From assembly GCF_035989285.1 (NCBI RefSeq), contig NZ_CP108513.1, positions 10,540,001-10,604,000 of the forward strand: DNA of 64,000 nucleotides. The letters run 5' to 3'. Every line of letters begins with the position of its first letter. Position 1 is the stretch's first letter. A program made the position numbers and the translations under genes. Below the pieces are notes generated by a model. The model was given only the letters and a program-made list of their open reading frames with translations. It was not told where the DNA came from and made no database searches. This DNA is from Streptomyces sp. NBC_01235 (lineage in GTDB: Bacteria; Actinomycetota; Actinomycetes; Streptomycetales; Streptomycetaceae). Positions 19,551-28,650 of this stretch are shown here, piece after piece.

Positions 19551-19918
19551 TCACCACGCCCTGGCCCGACCTCGCGGGTCCGCGGTCGGCGCGTACGGGG
19601 GCTCCCTGAACGCCTCGTACATCGACTCGGCCACGGCCTGGGCGGTGTCGAGGCCGACGAGGTCGAGCAGACGCGGCGGCCCCATGGGGTGCGCGTAGCG
19701 GTCGGGCGCCTGAACGGCCCTTCGCCCAACTGCTCGGCGAAGTCACGGGTGCGCCGTGCGGTCTCCTGGCTGGTGGTGAGGAGGCGGCGGCCGGCCTCGA
19801 CGGCGTCGGGCGCGGACTCGGCGACACGGATGCCGATACCGCTGCGGGCGGCGACTTCGACGATGCCGGAGCCCATGAAGCAGCATCCGACGACGCCGAG
19901 ACGGGCAACGGGATCCAC
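19551..19918 (-). pseudogene. 3-hydroxyacyl-CoA dehydrogenase remnant (internal deletion)
   Basis: Reading leftward from a GTG at 19918 (preceded by AAGGGA), the protein begins like 3-hydroxybutyryl-CoA dehydrogenases, with the NAD-binding segment LGVVGCCFMGSGIVEVAA, and runs in frame to about QLGEGPF. It then changes frame into the family's C-terminal segment RYAHPMGPPRLLDLVGLD and ends near 19551. Roughly 150 central residues are missing, including the NAD-domain catalytic region. A fuller homologue lies at 63380-64000, whose C-terminal segment AHPMGPLRLADLIGLDT is closely similar. This copy cannot make a working enzyme. Confidence 0.82.
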
Positions 19919-20084
19919 CGGCGGTCCCTTCCGACGAGTCGCCGCGGTGTGGTCCTCGGGGGCTGGGTCGGACCTTGCGGCGGTATGGGCCGCCCACCTG
20001 ACCATGAGGACGGCGAAGCCGTGGGGCCGGTCGTGGTGGCGAGTCCGGAAGCCCCGCGCGCGTCCGCGTCTGAGGTGATCGCCG

Positions 20085-21062
20085 TCACAGATCGAGGACC
20101 AGGCGAGGCCCGCACGAGCGGGAGACGCAGATGAGCATGGTGTCGCCGGCGGCCCGCTCGTCCTCGGTCAGCAGCGAGTCGCGGTGGTCGGGCCTGCCGT
20201 CGAGTACGTCCGTCTCGCAGGTGCCGCACGTACCTTCCCGGCAGGAGAAGTCCACCACGACGCCGGCCTCCTCCACGATTTCGAGCACCGAACGGTCCGG
20301 CGGCACAGTGAGGGTGAGCCCGGAACGGGCGAGCTCCAGCTCGAAGGCCTCGGTCGGGCCGGACCCGGGTGTCTGCGCCGGGGCGAACCGCTCGACGCCC
20401 AGCGTGCCGGGGGGCCAGCCCGCGCACCGCTCCTGCACCGCTCGCAGCAGGGGTTCGGGGCCGCAGGCGTGCACCAGCGTGCCCTCCTCGGGTACGCCGA
20501 GATGGGCGGCGAGGTCCAGCAGGCCGTGCTCGTCCTGCGGACGGATGAGCACGCGGTCCCCGTGCGGGGCGAGACGGTCGAGGAACGCCATGGAGGTGCG
20601 GGTGCGGCCGCCGTACAGCAGACGCCAGTCGGCCCCCGCTGCCTCGGCGGCCTCGACCATGGGAAGTATGGGCGTGATACCGACGCCGCCGGCGACGAAC
20701 AGATGGCGGGCGGCCGGCCGCAGAGGGAAGGTGTTGCGCGGTCCGCGGACCCGCACGGTGGTGCCTTCGCGCAGGTGGTCGTGGACGTACGCGGAGCCGC
20801 CGCGGCCCCGCGGCTCGCGCAGCACGGCGATCTGCCAGGCCCCGCGTTCGGCCGGGTGTCCGCACAGTGAGTACTGACGGATCAGCTCGCCGTCGCGGCC
20901 GTCTGCGCCGTCCAGGAGCACGTCGATGTGGGCGCCCGGCGTCCAGGCGGGGAGCATCCCGCCGTCGGGGCGGCGCAGGGTGAGGGAGACGACGCCGTCG
21001 GCCGCGAGGGTGCGGGCGGCCACCGTGAGAGTCGTCGGGGCAAAGGGAAGCGGGTCGTTCAT
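20085..21062 (-). CDS. PDR/VanB-type oxygenase reductase (FMN, NAD, [2Fe-2S])
   Basis: Electron-transfer component expected to pass electrons from NAD(P)H to a Rieske non-heme iron oxygenase. The 325-residue protein has the phthalate dioxygenase reductase order: an N-terminal flavin-binding barrel with QYSLCG, a nucleotide-binding domain with [10 protein letters not shown], and a C-terminal plant-type [2Fe-2S] domain with CREGTCGTC and a fourth Cys in MLICVSRS. It is the last gene of a minus-strand operon with thiolase, histidine phosphatase and acyl-CoA ligase (21 bp after the thiolase stop). Two Rieske oxygenase genes lie at 32.8 and 40.3 kb; one has its own ferredoxin, so this reductase may serve both. 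Confidence 0.93.
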   Translation of the reverse strand: MNDPLPFAPTTLTVAARTLAADGVVSLTLRRPDGGMLPAWTPGAHIDVLLDGADGRDGELIRQYSLCGHPAERGAWQIAVLREPRGRGGSAYVHDHLREGTTVRVRGPRNTFPLRPAARHLFVAGGVGITPILPMVEAAEAAGADWRLLYGGRTRTSMAFLDRLAPHGDRVLIRPQDEHGLLDLAAHLGVPEEGTLVHACGPEPLLRAVQERCAGWPPGTLGVERFAPAQTPGSGPTEAFELELARSGLTLTVPPDRSVLEIVEEAGVVVDFSCREGTCGTCETDVLDGRPDHRDSLLTEDERAAGDTMLICVSRSCGPRLVLDL

Positions 21063-21082
21063 GGCGGTTCAGCTCCGGGAGG

Positions 21083-22273
21083 TCAGGCCTGCGTCGGCAC
21101 ATGCAGCAACAGCGCGTCGCCCTGGCCGCCGCCCCCGCACAGGGCCGCCGCTCCGCTGCCGCCTCCGCGCCGCCGCAGTTCCGCCGCGAGGGTCAGCACC
21201 AGCCGGGCTCCGGTCATGCCGACCGGGTGGCCGAGCGCGATCGCTCCGCCGTTGACGTTCACCTTGTCCAGAGGGATGTCCAGCTCCCGCACGGAAGCCA
21301 GGGCCACTCCGGCGAACGCCTCGTTGATCTCGAACAGGTCCAGGTCGGCGGCCTTCAGCCGGCCGTCCCGGGACAGGGCGTCGCGGACCGCGCCGGCCGG
21401 CTGGACGAGCAGCGAGGGGTCGGGGCCCGCGACCGTGCCGTAGGCGCCGATCCCGGCGAGCGGGGTCAGGCCCTCCCGGCGGGCGCGCTCGGCGCTCATC
21501 ACGACGACGGCCGCGGCGCCGTCGGAGAGCTGCGAGGAGTTGCCCGCGGTGATCGTGCCCGTCCTGGAGAAGGCCGGCTTCAGCCGCCCCAGGCTCTCTG
21601 CGGTGCTCCCCGGCCGAATGCCCTCGTCGGTGTCGACCACCGTCTCGCCCCGGCGCCCGGCCACGGTGACGGGGACGATCTCCTCGCACAGCGCACCCGA
21701 CTCCTGCGCGTGGGCGGCCCTTTGATGGGACAGCGCGCTGTACTCGTCCTGCTCCTCGCGGGTCAGGGCGTACGGCTGCTGGTGCCGCTCGGTGGCAGCT
21801 CCCATGGAGACGCCGTCGAAGGCGCAGACGAGGGCGTCACGGTCGAGGGCGTCCTCCACCGCGGTCGAGCCGTACTTCCAGCCGGTGCGGGCTCCGCGCA
21901 GCAGGTGCGGGGCGCCCGACATGGACTCCATGCCGCCGGCGACGACCACCTCGTGACGGCCGGAGGCGATCAAGAGGTCGGCCAGGGCGATGGCGTGCAG
22001 CCCGGACAGGCAGAGCTTGTTGACGGTGCTCGCGGGGACGGAGAACGGAATGCCGGCGCGGACCGCGGCCTGCCGTGCCGAGTTGGGGCCGGCCCCGGCC
22101 TGCACGACATGGCCCATGACGACGGCTTCCACGGCTGCCGGGTCCAGGTGCACGGCGGCCAGCGCCGCGCCGATCGCGTGGGCGCCGAGGTCGACCGCGG
22201 ACAGGGTGCTCAGGGCGCCCATCAGTTTGCCGAGGGGCGTCCTGGCCCCGGCGACGATGACGGATCCGGGCAT
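21083..22273 (-). CDS. acetyl-CoA acetyltransferase / 3-ketoacyl-CoA thiolase
   Basis: Thiolase of 396 residues, expected to cleave a 3-ketoacyl-CoA with CoA at the end of a beta-oxidation cycle. The nucleophilic Cys lies in [13 protein letters not shown], the second active-site region is [17 protein letters not shown], and the C-terminal Cys is in [11 protein letters not shown], so all three family motifs are intact. The ATG is preceded by CAGGAGGT. The gene sits between the histidine phosphatase (33 bp) and the oxygenase reductase in an apparently single transcript. Confidence 0.95.
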   Translation of the reverse strand: MPGSVIVAGARTPLGKLMGALSTLSAVDLGAHAIGAALAAVHLDPAAVEAVVMGHVVQAGAGPNSARQAAVRAGIPFSVPASTVNKLCLSGLHAIALADLLIASGRHEVVVAGGMESMSGAPHLLRGARTGWKYGSTAVEDALDRDALVCAFDGVSMGAATERHQQPYALTREEQDEYSALSHQRAAHAQESGALCEEIVPVTVAGRRGETVVDTDEGIRPGSTAESLGRLKPAFSRTGTITAGNSSQLSDGAAAVVVMSAERARREGLTPLAGIGAYGTVAGPDPSLLVQPAGAVRDALSRDGRLKAADLDLFEINEAFAGVALASVRELDIPLDKVNVNGGAIALGHPVGMTGARLVLTLAAELRRRGGGSGAAALCGGGGQGDALLLHVPTQA

Positions 22274-22306
22274 GGCCGGGACCTCCTGGGGTGGGGGACG
22301 GGACGG

Positions 22307-22912
22307 TCAGACGGACGCGTCGACGGCACGTTCGGCGGTCATGTGGGCCGTCTCGTTCACCGAGTGCAGAACGATCCGGCCGCCGGGCATGCGCCGTACC
22401 CGGCTGACGGAGGTGTAGCCGGGGTGGAACCAGAACATCGTGGGCAGGCCGAGCACCGTCGCCAGGTAGGTGTTGGTGATGCCGCCGTGGCACACGGCCG
22501 CGACCCGCCCGCCGGGATGGGCGTCGAGGATGGTGTCCATGGCCCGTACGGCACGCGCGCGGAAGGCGTCCCAGTCCAGGTCGGGCACGAAGTCCTCGTA
22601 GCGTCCCTCGGCGAGCGCCGCCGCGCGGGGATCCTCCGCGCCGATCTGCTCCGGTGGCGTGTAGGGGTGCGAGACGTCCGTGTCCCACTCGCGCAGGTCG
22701 TCAAGGACGGTGGCGGTGATGCCGGTGAGCCGTTCCAGGGGTGCCACCGTCTCTCGGGCACGCTGGTACGGACTGGAGTACAGGGCGTCGACGTCCTCGT
22801 GCGCGAGCCAGGTGGCGAGGCGCTCCGCCTGGGCGCTGCCCTCCGGCGACAGCCCGGGATCGAACACGCCCGCCAGGGGGAGGCCGTGCCGGATGAGGAG
22901 GAGTTCGGTCAT
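22307..22912 (-). CDS. histidine phosphatase superfamily protein
   Basis: The 201-residue protein begins with the phosphohistidine motif LLIRHG, has the second-site signature SSPYQRARET, and the late catalytic His in AVCHGG. These are the three active-site landmarks of the phosphoglycerate-mutase-like phosphatases. The ATG is preceded by GAAGGATC. A phosphatase inside a CoA catabolic operon is unusual. It may remove phosphate from a phosphorylated intermediate made by the PEP-dependent enzymes encoded further on, or be a general housekeeping phosphatase. The substrate cannot be predicted. Confidence 0.9.
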   Translation of the reverse strand: MTELLLIRHGLPLAGVFDPGLSPEGSAQAERLATWLAHEDVDALYSSPYQRARETVAPLERLTGITATVLDDLREWDTDVSHPYTPPEQIGAEDPRAAALAEGRYEDFVPDLDWDAFRARAVRAMDTILDAHPGGRVAAVCHGGITNTYLATVLGLPTMFWFHPGYTSVSRVRRMPGGRIVLHSVNETAHMTAERAVDASV

Positions 22913-22951
22913 GGGTGATCCTTCGTACGCGTGAGGGACGGGCGGGTCGGC

Positions 22952-24490
22952 TCAGCCGGCGATGGTCCGTTCCGAGCTCCAATAGGGGCGGCGCATCGCA
23001 CGTTTGTCGAGCTTGCCCATCGCGTTGCGCAGCAGCTCGGGGACGAACTCGTACGACTTCGGGCACTTGTAGGCGGCGAGGCGGTCTCGGCAGAACCGGT
23101 CCAGCTCCTCGGCCGGCGGCTCGTCGGCCGCGGCCACGACCAGCGCCCGCAGCGACTCGCCGAAGTCCGGGTCGGGCACGCCGATGACCGCGACCTCGGC
23201 GACCGCCCGGTGCTGCCGCAGGACCGCCTCGCTCTCGGCCGGGTACAGGTTCACGCCGCCGGAGACCACGACGTCCGCGGCCCGGTCGGTGACGAAGATG
23301 TAGCCGTCTCCGTCGACGTAGCCGATGTCGCCGAGCGTGAAGACGCCGGGGGAGAGATAGGCGGACCTGGTCTTGTCCGGGTCCGCGTGATAGCGGACGC
23401 CCTGGTCCTCCGGAGCCCGGAAGGCCAGCAGTCCGCGTTCGCCGGGCGGCAGTTGCCGGCCGTCGTCGTCGGTGACCAGGACCTCGAACGGGGGCCGGAC
23501 ACGCCCGACCGAGCCCGGGTGCGCCAGCCACTCGGCGCTGCTGATGCGGGCCACGGTTCCCGCCTCGCTGGCGCCGTACGACTCGGTCAGCACCGGGCCG
23601 AACCACTCGATCATGGCTCGCTTCACGTCCGGCGGGCACGCGGAGCCGGTGTGCGACACCTGCCGCAGGCTGGAGACGTCGTAGCGGGCGCGGACCTCTT
23701 CCGGGAGAGCGAGCAGCCGTTGGAAGTGGGTGGGCACCATCACCGTCGAGGAGACCCGCCACTTCTGCACACGGCTGAGGAACGTCTCCGCGTCGTACCT
23801 GTCGAGGACGACCACCGGCTGACCGGCCGTCAGGTGCCGCAGCGAGGTCAGCGGCGCGTTGTGCTGCAGCGGGCCGCACACCAGGTGCGGTCCCGGCGGG
23901 AATCCGGGGCGGGCGGCCATCGCGGCGAGGTAGGCGGAGCTGTCGGCGACCGGGCCGCTCACCCAGCGCACCTCGGTGCCGCGCGCCCGTCCGGTGGTTC
24001 CCGAGGTGTAGACGAGCGGAGGCCGGGCCGGCCGGCCCGTCGGGACGGTGCGCCCGGCGGGCGCGGCCGCGAGCCACGGGGCCCAGTCGAAGGCGTGCCC
24101 GATCGCCGGGGTTCCGTGCATCACGACCGGAAGGCCCAGTTCCCGGGCCGCGTCGAGGGCGGCACCCGCGCCCACCGGTCCGGCGATGATTCCGGTCACG
24201 CCCGCGTCGATGATCTGGTCGACGAGTTCGCCCGACGTGAGGTTGCGGGACGTGGCCACGGTCCCCACTCCGGCACGCAGGCCCGCCAGATGGGCGACCA
24301 GTGTCGGTATCGCGTTGTCGCCGAGGACGGCGACCCGGTCGTCGGGGCCGGGCGCGAGCTCCAGCAGCCGTGTCGTCGCCCGCGCCACCTGGTCGGCAAG
24401 GCCCGACCAGGACAGCACGCCCAGGTCGTCCGCCAGGGCGGGCTCGTCGGGTGTGTCCTGGGCGCGACGGTCGAGTGGCAGCAGCGACAT
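22952..24490 (-). CDS. AMP-dependent acyl-CoA ligase (class I adenylate-forming)
   Basis: Activates a carboxylic acid to its CoA thioester through an acyl-AMP. The 512-residue protein contains the P-loop signature YTSGTTGRARGTE, the motif ESYGASEAG, the hinge region FTLGDIGYVDGDGY and the C-terminal lysine motif NAMGKLDK, so both half-reactions look intact. It is the first gene of the minus-strand operon reading toward 20.1 kb, with GGAGGAG before the ATG. A 194-bp intergenic region separates it from a divergent acyl-CoA dehydrogenase gene and carries a candidate operator (24645-24667). This is the likely entry step for an acid substrate of the cluster. Confidence 0.93.
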   Translation of the reverse strand: MSLLPLDRRAQDTPDEPALADDLGVLSWSGLADQVARATTRLLELAPGPDDRVAVLGDNAIPTLVAHLAGLRAGVGTVATSRNLTSGELVDQIIDAGVTGIIAGPVGAGAALDAARELGLPVVMHGTPAIGHAFDWAPWLAAAPAGRTVPTGRPARPPLVYTSGTTGRARGTEVRWVSGPVADSSAYLAAMAARPGFPPGPHLVCGPLQHNAPLTSLRHLTAGQPVVVLDRYDAETFLSRVQKWRVSSTVMVPTHFQRLLALPEEVRARYDVSSLRQVSHTGSACPPDVKRAMIEWFGPVLTESYGASEAGTVARISSAEWLAHPGSVGRVRPPFEVLVTDDDGRQLPPGERGLLAFRAPEDQGVRYHADPDKTRSAYLSPGVFTLGDIGYVDGDGYIFVTDRAADVVVSGGVNLYPAESEAVLRQHRAVAEVAVIGVPDPDFGESLRALVVAAADEPPAEELDRFCRDRLAAYKCPKSYEFVPELLRNAMGKLDKRAMRRPYWSSERTIAG

Positions 24491-24644
24491 GGCTCCTCCG
24501 GCGGCTCCTCGGCCTCTCCCGATTCGAGGGGAGAGGGGATGCGGGGACTGTAGCGTTTATCAAGAAAGTACGGAACACTCTGGTCTCGGACGGAGTCATT
24601 CCCCCAAGGTTCAGGGGTTGGGAAGGCGCACTCCCCGATCACTG

Positions 24645-24667
24645 TTACTGAAACTGTCATCTGGTAA
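24645..24667. promoter_or_regulatory. candidate operator, arms TTAC/GTAA (site 1)
   Basis: A 23-bp site with perfect 4-bp inverted arms TTAC and GTAA separated by 15 bp, beginning TTACTGAA. It lies between the divergent acyl-CoA ligase and acyl-CoA dehydrogenase genes, about 18 bp before the dehydrogenase ATG. It is the best-matching member of a set of seven similar sites in this block. Chance occurrence of such short arms is possible. Confidence 0.4.
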
Positions 24668-24684
24668 GTGTCCGAGGAGGAGCC

Positions 24685-25923
24685 ATGTCCCAGCCCGATC
24701 CGGACGCATGGCGTACGCAGGTCAGGCAGTGGCTGGCCGGTGTGCTCGAACCGGCGCGGGTGCCGGAGTCCGCCGGAGGGGCCGCCGATCTCGCCGTGTT
24801 CCACAACCTCCCGGAGGACGAGGAGCGCCTGCTCCTGGAGCGCTGCCGTGTCTACCAGCGAGCCCGCTTCGACGCCGGGTACCAGGCGCTGACCCTCCCC
24901 GAGGACAAGGGCGGCGCGGGCCTGACCGCCGCCCATGTGGCCGTCTTCGCCGAGGAGGAGTCGGCCTTCGAGGTGCCGCCGTCCACCGAGCTGATCAGTG
25001 TCACCGTGCGCCTGGTCGCGATGGCCGTCTCCCTGTTCGGGACGGCCGAGCAGCGTGATGCGTACGCGCGCGCGTTCCTGCGCACCGACCTGCTGGCCTG
25101 CCAGCTCTTCAGCGAGCCCGGTGCCGGGTCCGACCTCGCGGCCCTGCGCACCCGTGCCCGGCGGGAGGGTGAGGGCTGGGTGATCGACGGTCAGAAGGTG
25201 TGGACCTCGGGCGCCCAGTTCGCCGACTACGGTCTGCTGCTCGCCCGCACCGACCCGGACGTGGTCAAACAGGCCGGTATCACCGCCTTCCTGGTCCCGT
25301 TGGACGCCAACGGCGTCGAGGTGCGCCCCATCCGCCAGATGAGCGGCGGCGCCTCCTTCAACGAGGTCTTCCTCAGCGGCGTACGTGTTCCGGACCGGCT
25401 GCGGATCGGGCGACCGGGCCAGGGCTGGGAGGTCGCCACCACCACCCTCGCCCTCGAGCGGACGGCCTCCGGCGGCGGCAACCGTCGCAAGGGCGGCACT
25501 TTCGCGGACGTCCTCGCACTCGCCCGCTCCCTCGGCCGCACCGGAGAGCCGCTGGTCCGCCAGCGCCTCGCCGACCTGTACGTACGCGCCGCCCTGCGCG
25601 CGGCCACCGTGGACCGCGTCGCCAGGACCAGCGCAGCCGGCGGCCGGCCGGGCCCGGAGGCGTCGCTGACCAAACTCATGGCCTCCGACCTGCTCACCCG
25701 CACAGGGCAGGTCGCCGCCGAGCTGATGGGGGCGCGGATCAGCGCCGACACCGGGGAGGCAGGCACCTTCGCCTGGGCGCAGCACCTGCTCGGCGCCCCG
25801 GGTTACCGGCTGGCCGGAGGCACCGATCAGATCCAGCGCAACCTGATCGGCGAACGGGTGCTGAAGCTGCCGCCGGAGCCGCGCGCGGACCGGGCGCCGT
25901 TCTCCCAGCTTCCCGGCAACTGA
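24685..25923 (+). CDS. acyl-CoA dehydrogenase
   Basis: FAD enzyme of 412 residues, expected to introduce an alpha,beta double bond into an acyl-CoA. Family landmarks are CQLFSEPGAGSDLAAL and KVWTSGAQFADY in the flavin-binding middle domain and GGTDQIQRNLIGERVL near the C-terminus. The usual catalytic Glu of the YEGT motif is replaced (AGGT), so the base must come from another position, such as the ALER helix, or from a partner subunit as in heterotetrameric steroid-type enzymes. CGAGGAGG precedes the ATG. It starts a plus-strand run with an SDR and a ThuA-like gene and is divergent to the acyl-CoA ligase. Confidence 0.92.
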   Translation: MSQPDPDAWRTQVRQWLAGVLEPARVPESAGGAADLAVFHNLPEDEERLLLERCRVYQRARFDAGYQALTLPEDKGGAGLTAAHVAVFAEEESAFEVPPSTELISVTVRLVAMAVSLFGTAEQRDAYARAFLRTDLLACQLFSEPGAGSDLAALRTRARREGEGWVIDGQKVWTSGAQFADYGLLLARTDPDVVKQAGITAFLVPLDANGVEVRPIRQMSGGASFNEVFLSGVRVPDRLRIGRPGQGWEVATTTLALERTASGGGNRRKGGTFADVLALARSLGRTGEPLVRQRLADLYVRAALRAATVDRVARTSAAGGRPGPEASLTKLMASDLLTRTGQVAAELMGARISADTGEAGTFAWAQHLLGAPGYRLAGGTDQIQRNLIGERVLKLPPEPRADRAPFSQLPGN

Positions 25924-26004
25924 GCGACTTCCCCGGCGCGTGAAGGACCTTCCGGGCCTGGGAGCCACCGGGACCGTTTCGGCAATCACAAAGGAGTGAC
26001 ATCG

Positions 26005-26769
26005 ATGGATCTGGGACTGACAGGCGCGAAGGCGCTGGTGACCGGCGCGAGCCGGGGCATCGGCCGGGCGATCGCCACGACCCTGGCGGCCGAGGGCTGC
26101 GCGCTGGCGCTGTGCGCCCGGGGCGAGGAGGGGCTCGCCAAGGCCGCCGCCGAGCTGCGCGGCGAGGGGGCCACGGTGTTCGCGGAACCGGTCGACGTCA
26201 CCGACTCGGCCGCCCTCGCGGGCTTCGTGGAGCGGGCGGCCGGCGAACTCGGCGGCCTGGACCTGGTGGTGTCCAACGTGTCGGCGGGCAACGTGAAGGG
26301 CCCCGAATCCTGGGAGGCCAGTCTGCGCGGCGACCTCATCCCGTTCGCGGGACTCGTCGAGGCGGCTCTTCCGTACCTTCAGGCCTCCGACCGGGCCGCC
26401 GTCGTGGCCATCGGCACCACCAACGCCTCCGACACCGCGCGCCCGGCCGGAGCGAACTCGTACTCCGCGCTCAAGGCGGCCGTCGTCCAGCACGCGTCGG
26501 CCCTCGCGCACGCCCTCGCGCCCAAGGGCATCCGCGTCAACACCGTCTCGCCCGGCCCGATCGACTTCCCCGGCGGCGCCTGGGAGACCATCCGCACCAG
26601 CCGCCCCGAGGTGTACGAGGAGGTGCTCGCCAAGCTGCCGATCGGCCGCTACGGCACCGCGGAGGACGTGGCGGCGGCGGCGGCGTTCCTGCTCGGCCGA
26701 ACCGGCTCCTTCTGCGTCGGTGTCAACCTCGTGGTGGACGGCGGGCTGCTCACCCGCGTCCAGTACTGA
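26005..26769 (+). CDS. short-chain dehydrogenase/reductase
   Basis: NAD(P)-dependent oxidoreductase of 254 residues. The cofactor motif TGASRGIG is at the N-terminus and the catalytic Tyr-Lys lies in YSALKAAV; the C-terminal region LVVDGG is typical of classical SDRs. The catalytic Ser position reads GTTNAS, so Thr or Ser variants act there. ATG 26005 is chosen because AAAGGAG (25990-25996) is well spaced for it; the in-frame GTG at 25996 overlaps that site. It probably oxidises a hydroxyacyl-CoA in the pathway. The next gene starts 3 bp after its stop. Confidence 0.9.
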   Translation: MDLGLTGAKALVTGASRGIGRAIATTLAAEGCALALCARGEEGLAKAAAELRGEGATVFAEPVDVTDSAALAGFVERAAGELGGLDLVVSNVSAGNVKGPESWEASLRGDLIPFAGLVEAALPYLQASDRAAVVAIGTTNASDTARPAGANSYSALKAAVVQHASALAHALAPKGIRVNTVSPGPIDFPGGAWETIRTSRPEVYEEVLAKLPIGRYGTAEDVAAAAAFLLGRTGSFCVGVNLVVDGGLLTRVQY

Positions 26770-26772
26770 GCC

Positions 26773-27570
26773 GTGGGGGGCCCGGCCGGCCGCCTGGACG
26801 CCGTACTGGTCTGCGGCGGCCGGTGGCACGACGTCGACTACGCGCGGCTCCGGCTGCTGGAGCTGCTCGGTGAGCATCCACGGGTGCGCACCACCGTGTA
26901 TCAGGACTACGACTGCGTGGCCGCGCTCGAGAAGGCCGACCTGCTGGTCACCTACACCTGTGACGTCCGGCCCCGCCCGGCGCAGCGGGCCGCACTGGCC
27001 CGGTTCGTCGAGCGGGGCGGGCACTGGCTCGCCCTGCACGGCACCAACTCGGTGATCGAGCCGTCGACGAGTGGCGGGCCGAGGGTGTTCACCACTCCGC
27101 GGCTGCTCGGGGATGTGGCGCAGGTGCTCGGCAGCCAGTTCCTCGCCCACCCGCCGATCGAGCCGTACGAGGTGCTGGTGACCCGGCCCGGCCACCCCCT
27201 GGTCGCGGGGATCAGGCCTTTCACGGTCACCGACGAGCTGTACGTGTGCGAGCTGCACGGGGAGCTGGAGGTGCTGCTGCACGCCGAGTACACGGGGCCG
27301 TGCCGCGGTTTCGCCGAGGGCGACACGGCGGCCCGCGACCGCGCGCCCCGTCCGGTGCTGTACCTCAGGCGGCACGGCCTCGGCGAGGTCTGCTACTTCA
27401 CCCTCGGCCACTGCCGGGGCCGCTACGACATCCAGGACCTCGGCGTGGACGACACCGGGCGAGTGGATCGCGGGCCATGGGAGACACCGGAGTTCCTGAC
27501 GGTGCTGCGGCGCTGCGTGGAGCGCGCGGTGGGCGGGCGCAGCCCGGCGGGGGAGCGGGCCGGCGCCTGA
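26773..27570 (+). CDS. ThuA-like domain protein (class I glutamine-amidotransferase fold)
   Basis: A 265-residue protein with the ThuA (trehalose-utilisation) family pattern: LVTYTCD, a GGHWLALHG turn and a C-terminal VCYFTLGHCRG segment containing the family His. No amidotransferase Cys-His-Glu triad is evident. GTG 26773 follows the SDR stop closely, so the two are probably co-translated. ThuA proteins are linked to sugar oxidation, and the adjacent sugar-type ABC importer gives loose support for a polyol- or sugar-like ligand. Its role in an acyl-CoA pathway is unknown. The reading frame ends inside a strong hairpin. Confidence 0.85.
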   Translation: MGGPAGRLDAVLVCGGRWHDVDYARLRLLELLGEHPRVRTTVYQDYDCVAALEKADLLVTYTCDVRPRPAQRAALARFVERGGHWLALHGTNSVIEPSTSGGPRVFTTPRLLGDVAQVLGSQFLAHPPIEPYEVLVTRPGHPLVAGIRPFTVTDELYVCELHGELEVLLHAEYTGPCRGFAEGDTAARDRAPRPVLYLRRHGLGEVCYFTLGHCRGRYDIQDLGVDDTGRVDRGPWETPEFLTVLRRCVERAVGGRSPAGERAGA

Positions 27571-27589
27571 GCGAGGCTCGGGCGCCGGC
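27559..27589. terminator. convergent-gene terminator hairpin
   Basis: Inverted repeat gccggcgcc (27559-27567) / ggcgccggc (27581-27589), extended inward by GAGC/GCTC around a 3-base loop. It overlaps the ThuA stop codon and lies just before the convergent alcohol dehydrogenase stop. No long T-run follows, as is common in streptomycetes. Confidence 0.65.
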
Positions 27590-27606
27590 CCCTCTACGAT
27601 CGCGGC

Positions 27607-28650
27607 TCAGGCGTGCGGCAGTACCACCGCGCGGCCGTTGATGTCCCCGGTGTGCAGACGCTCGTACGCCTCGGGCGTCTGTTCCAGCGTGAAGGTCTCG
27701 ACGTGGGAGGACACGAGACCCTGCCGCGCGAGCTCGAGGACCTCCATGAGCTCCGTCCGGCTGCCCCAGTAGGGGAAGGAGGCCGACACCTCGAACGGCA
27801 GCCCGCCCCCGAAGCCGACGGCCAGCGTCCCCCCGCCGAGGCCGACGACCGTGACGTCGCCCTCCACCGCCACCGACGCGGCGGCCACGGCCAGGGTCGC
27901 CTCGGCTCCGACGAAGTCCAGGACGGCCTCCGCTCCCGTGCCGCCGGTGAGTTCCCGGATCCGTGCCGCCGCCTCGCCGTCGGAGAGCAGCGTCTCATGG
28001 GCGCCGACCTTCCCTGCCAGCTCCAGCTTCTCCTCGCTCACGTCGAGGGCGACGACCCGGGCCGGGGTCAGCACGCGCAACAACTGCACGGCGAGATGAC
28101 CCAGCCCACCGACGCCGATCACCACCGCCGTGCTGCCGGGCAGCAGTTTCGGCAGCGACCTGCGGATCGCGTGATACGGGGTCAGTCCGGCGTCGGTGAG
28201 GGGGGCCGCCTGCACAGGATCGAGCCCGTTCAGCGGGACCAGGTGGCGGGGCGAGTCCACCAGCATGTACTCGGCCAGGGCACCGGGTGAGCCGAGCCCC
28301 GGCGGCAGGATGCCGAGGCCGGCGGAGTGCGGACAGCAGTTCTCCTTGCCCTCGGCACACGGGTGGCAGCGCCCGCAGCCCCACGGACCGTACACCGCCA
28401 CCGCCTCGCCCTCCGCGACGGCCGTGACACCGGCGCCCACGTCCGCCACCGTCCCGACACCCTCGTGACCGAGTGTCATCGGCAGAGCGTAGGGAAACTG
28501 CTGCTCGGGCCAGCCCATCACCGCGAGGTCGGAGTGGCAGAGTCCCGCCGCCGTCACCTTCAACAGCACCTGCCCCGGGCCGGGTTCGGGTACCGGGACC
28601 TCCGCGACCTCGGGGGCGTGCCCCACCCGCCGGTACTGAACCGCCTTCAT
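27607..28650 (-). CDS. zinc-dependent alcohol dehydrogenase (MDR family)
   Basis: NAD(P)-dependent medium-chain alcohol dehydrogenase of 347 residues. Catalytic zinc ligands are in GLCHSDL and GHEGVG; the four-cysteine structural zinc site is in CGRCHPCAEGKENC; the cofactor-binding turn is VIGVGGLGHLAVQLL. All are intact. The ATG at 28650 has an ideal AAGGAGG and overlaps the permease stop in ATGA, so it is the last gene of the ABC operon. It may oxidise the imported alcohol or polyol directly after uptake. Confidence 0.95.
   Translation of the reverse strand: MKAVQYRRVGHAPEVAEVPVPEPGPGQVLLKVTAAGLCHSDLAVMGWPEQQFPYALPMTLGHEGVGTVADVGAGVTAVAEGEAVAVYGPWGCGRCHPCAEGKENCCPHSAGLGILPPGLGSPGALAEYMLVDSPRHLVPLNGLDPVQAAPLTDAGLTPYHAIRRSLPKLLPGSTAVVIGVGGLGHLAVQLLRVLTPARVVALDVSEEKLELAGKVGAHETLLSDGEAAARIRELTGGTGAEAVLDFVGAEATLAVAAASVAVEGDVTVVGLGGGTLAVGFGGGLPFEVSASFPYWGSRTELMEVLELARQGLVSSHVETFTLEQTPEAYERLHTGDINGRAVVLPHA

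Noticed and set aside
22952-24490. Suspicion that the acyl-CoA ligase is inactive because the P-loop reads GRARGTE instead of G-x-PKG
   Set aside because: The C-terminal catalytic Lys (NAMGKLDK) and the other core motifs are intact; the loop Lys varies among active members.
25996-26004. Upstream GTG start for the SDR at 26005
   Set aside because: The GTG overlaps the AAAGGAG ribosome-binding site, which is spaced for ATG 26005.
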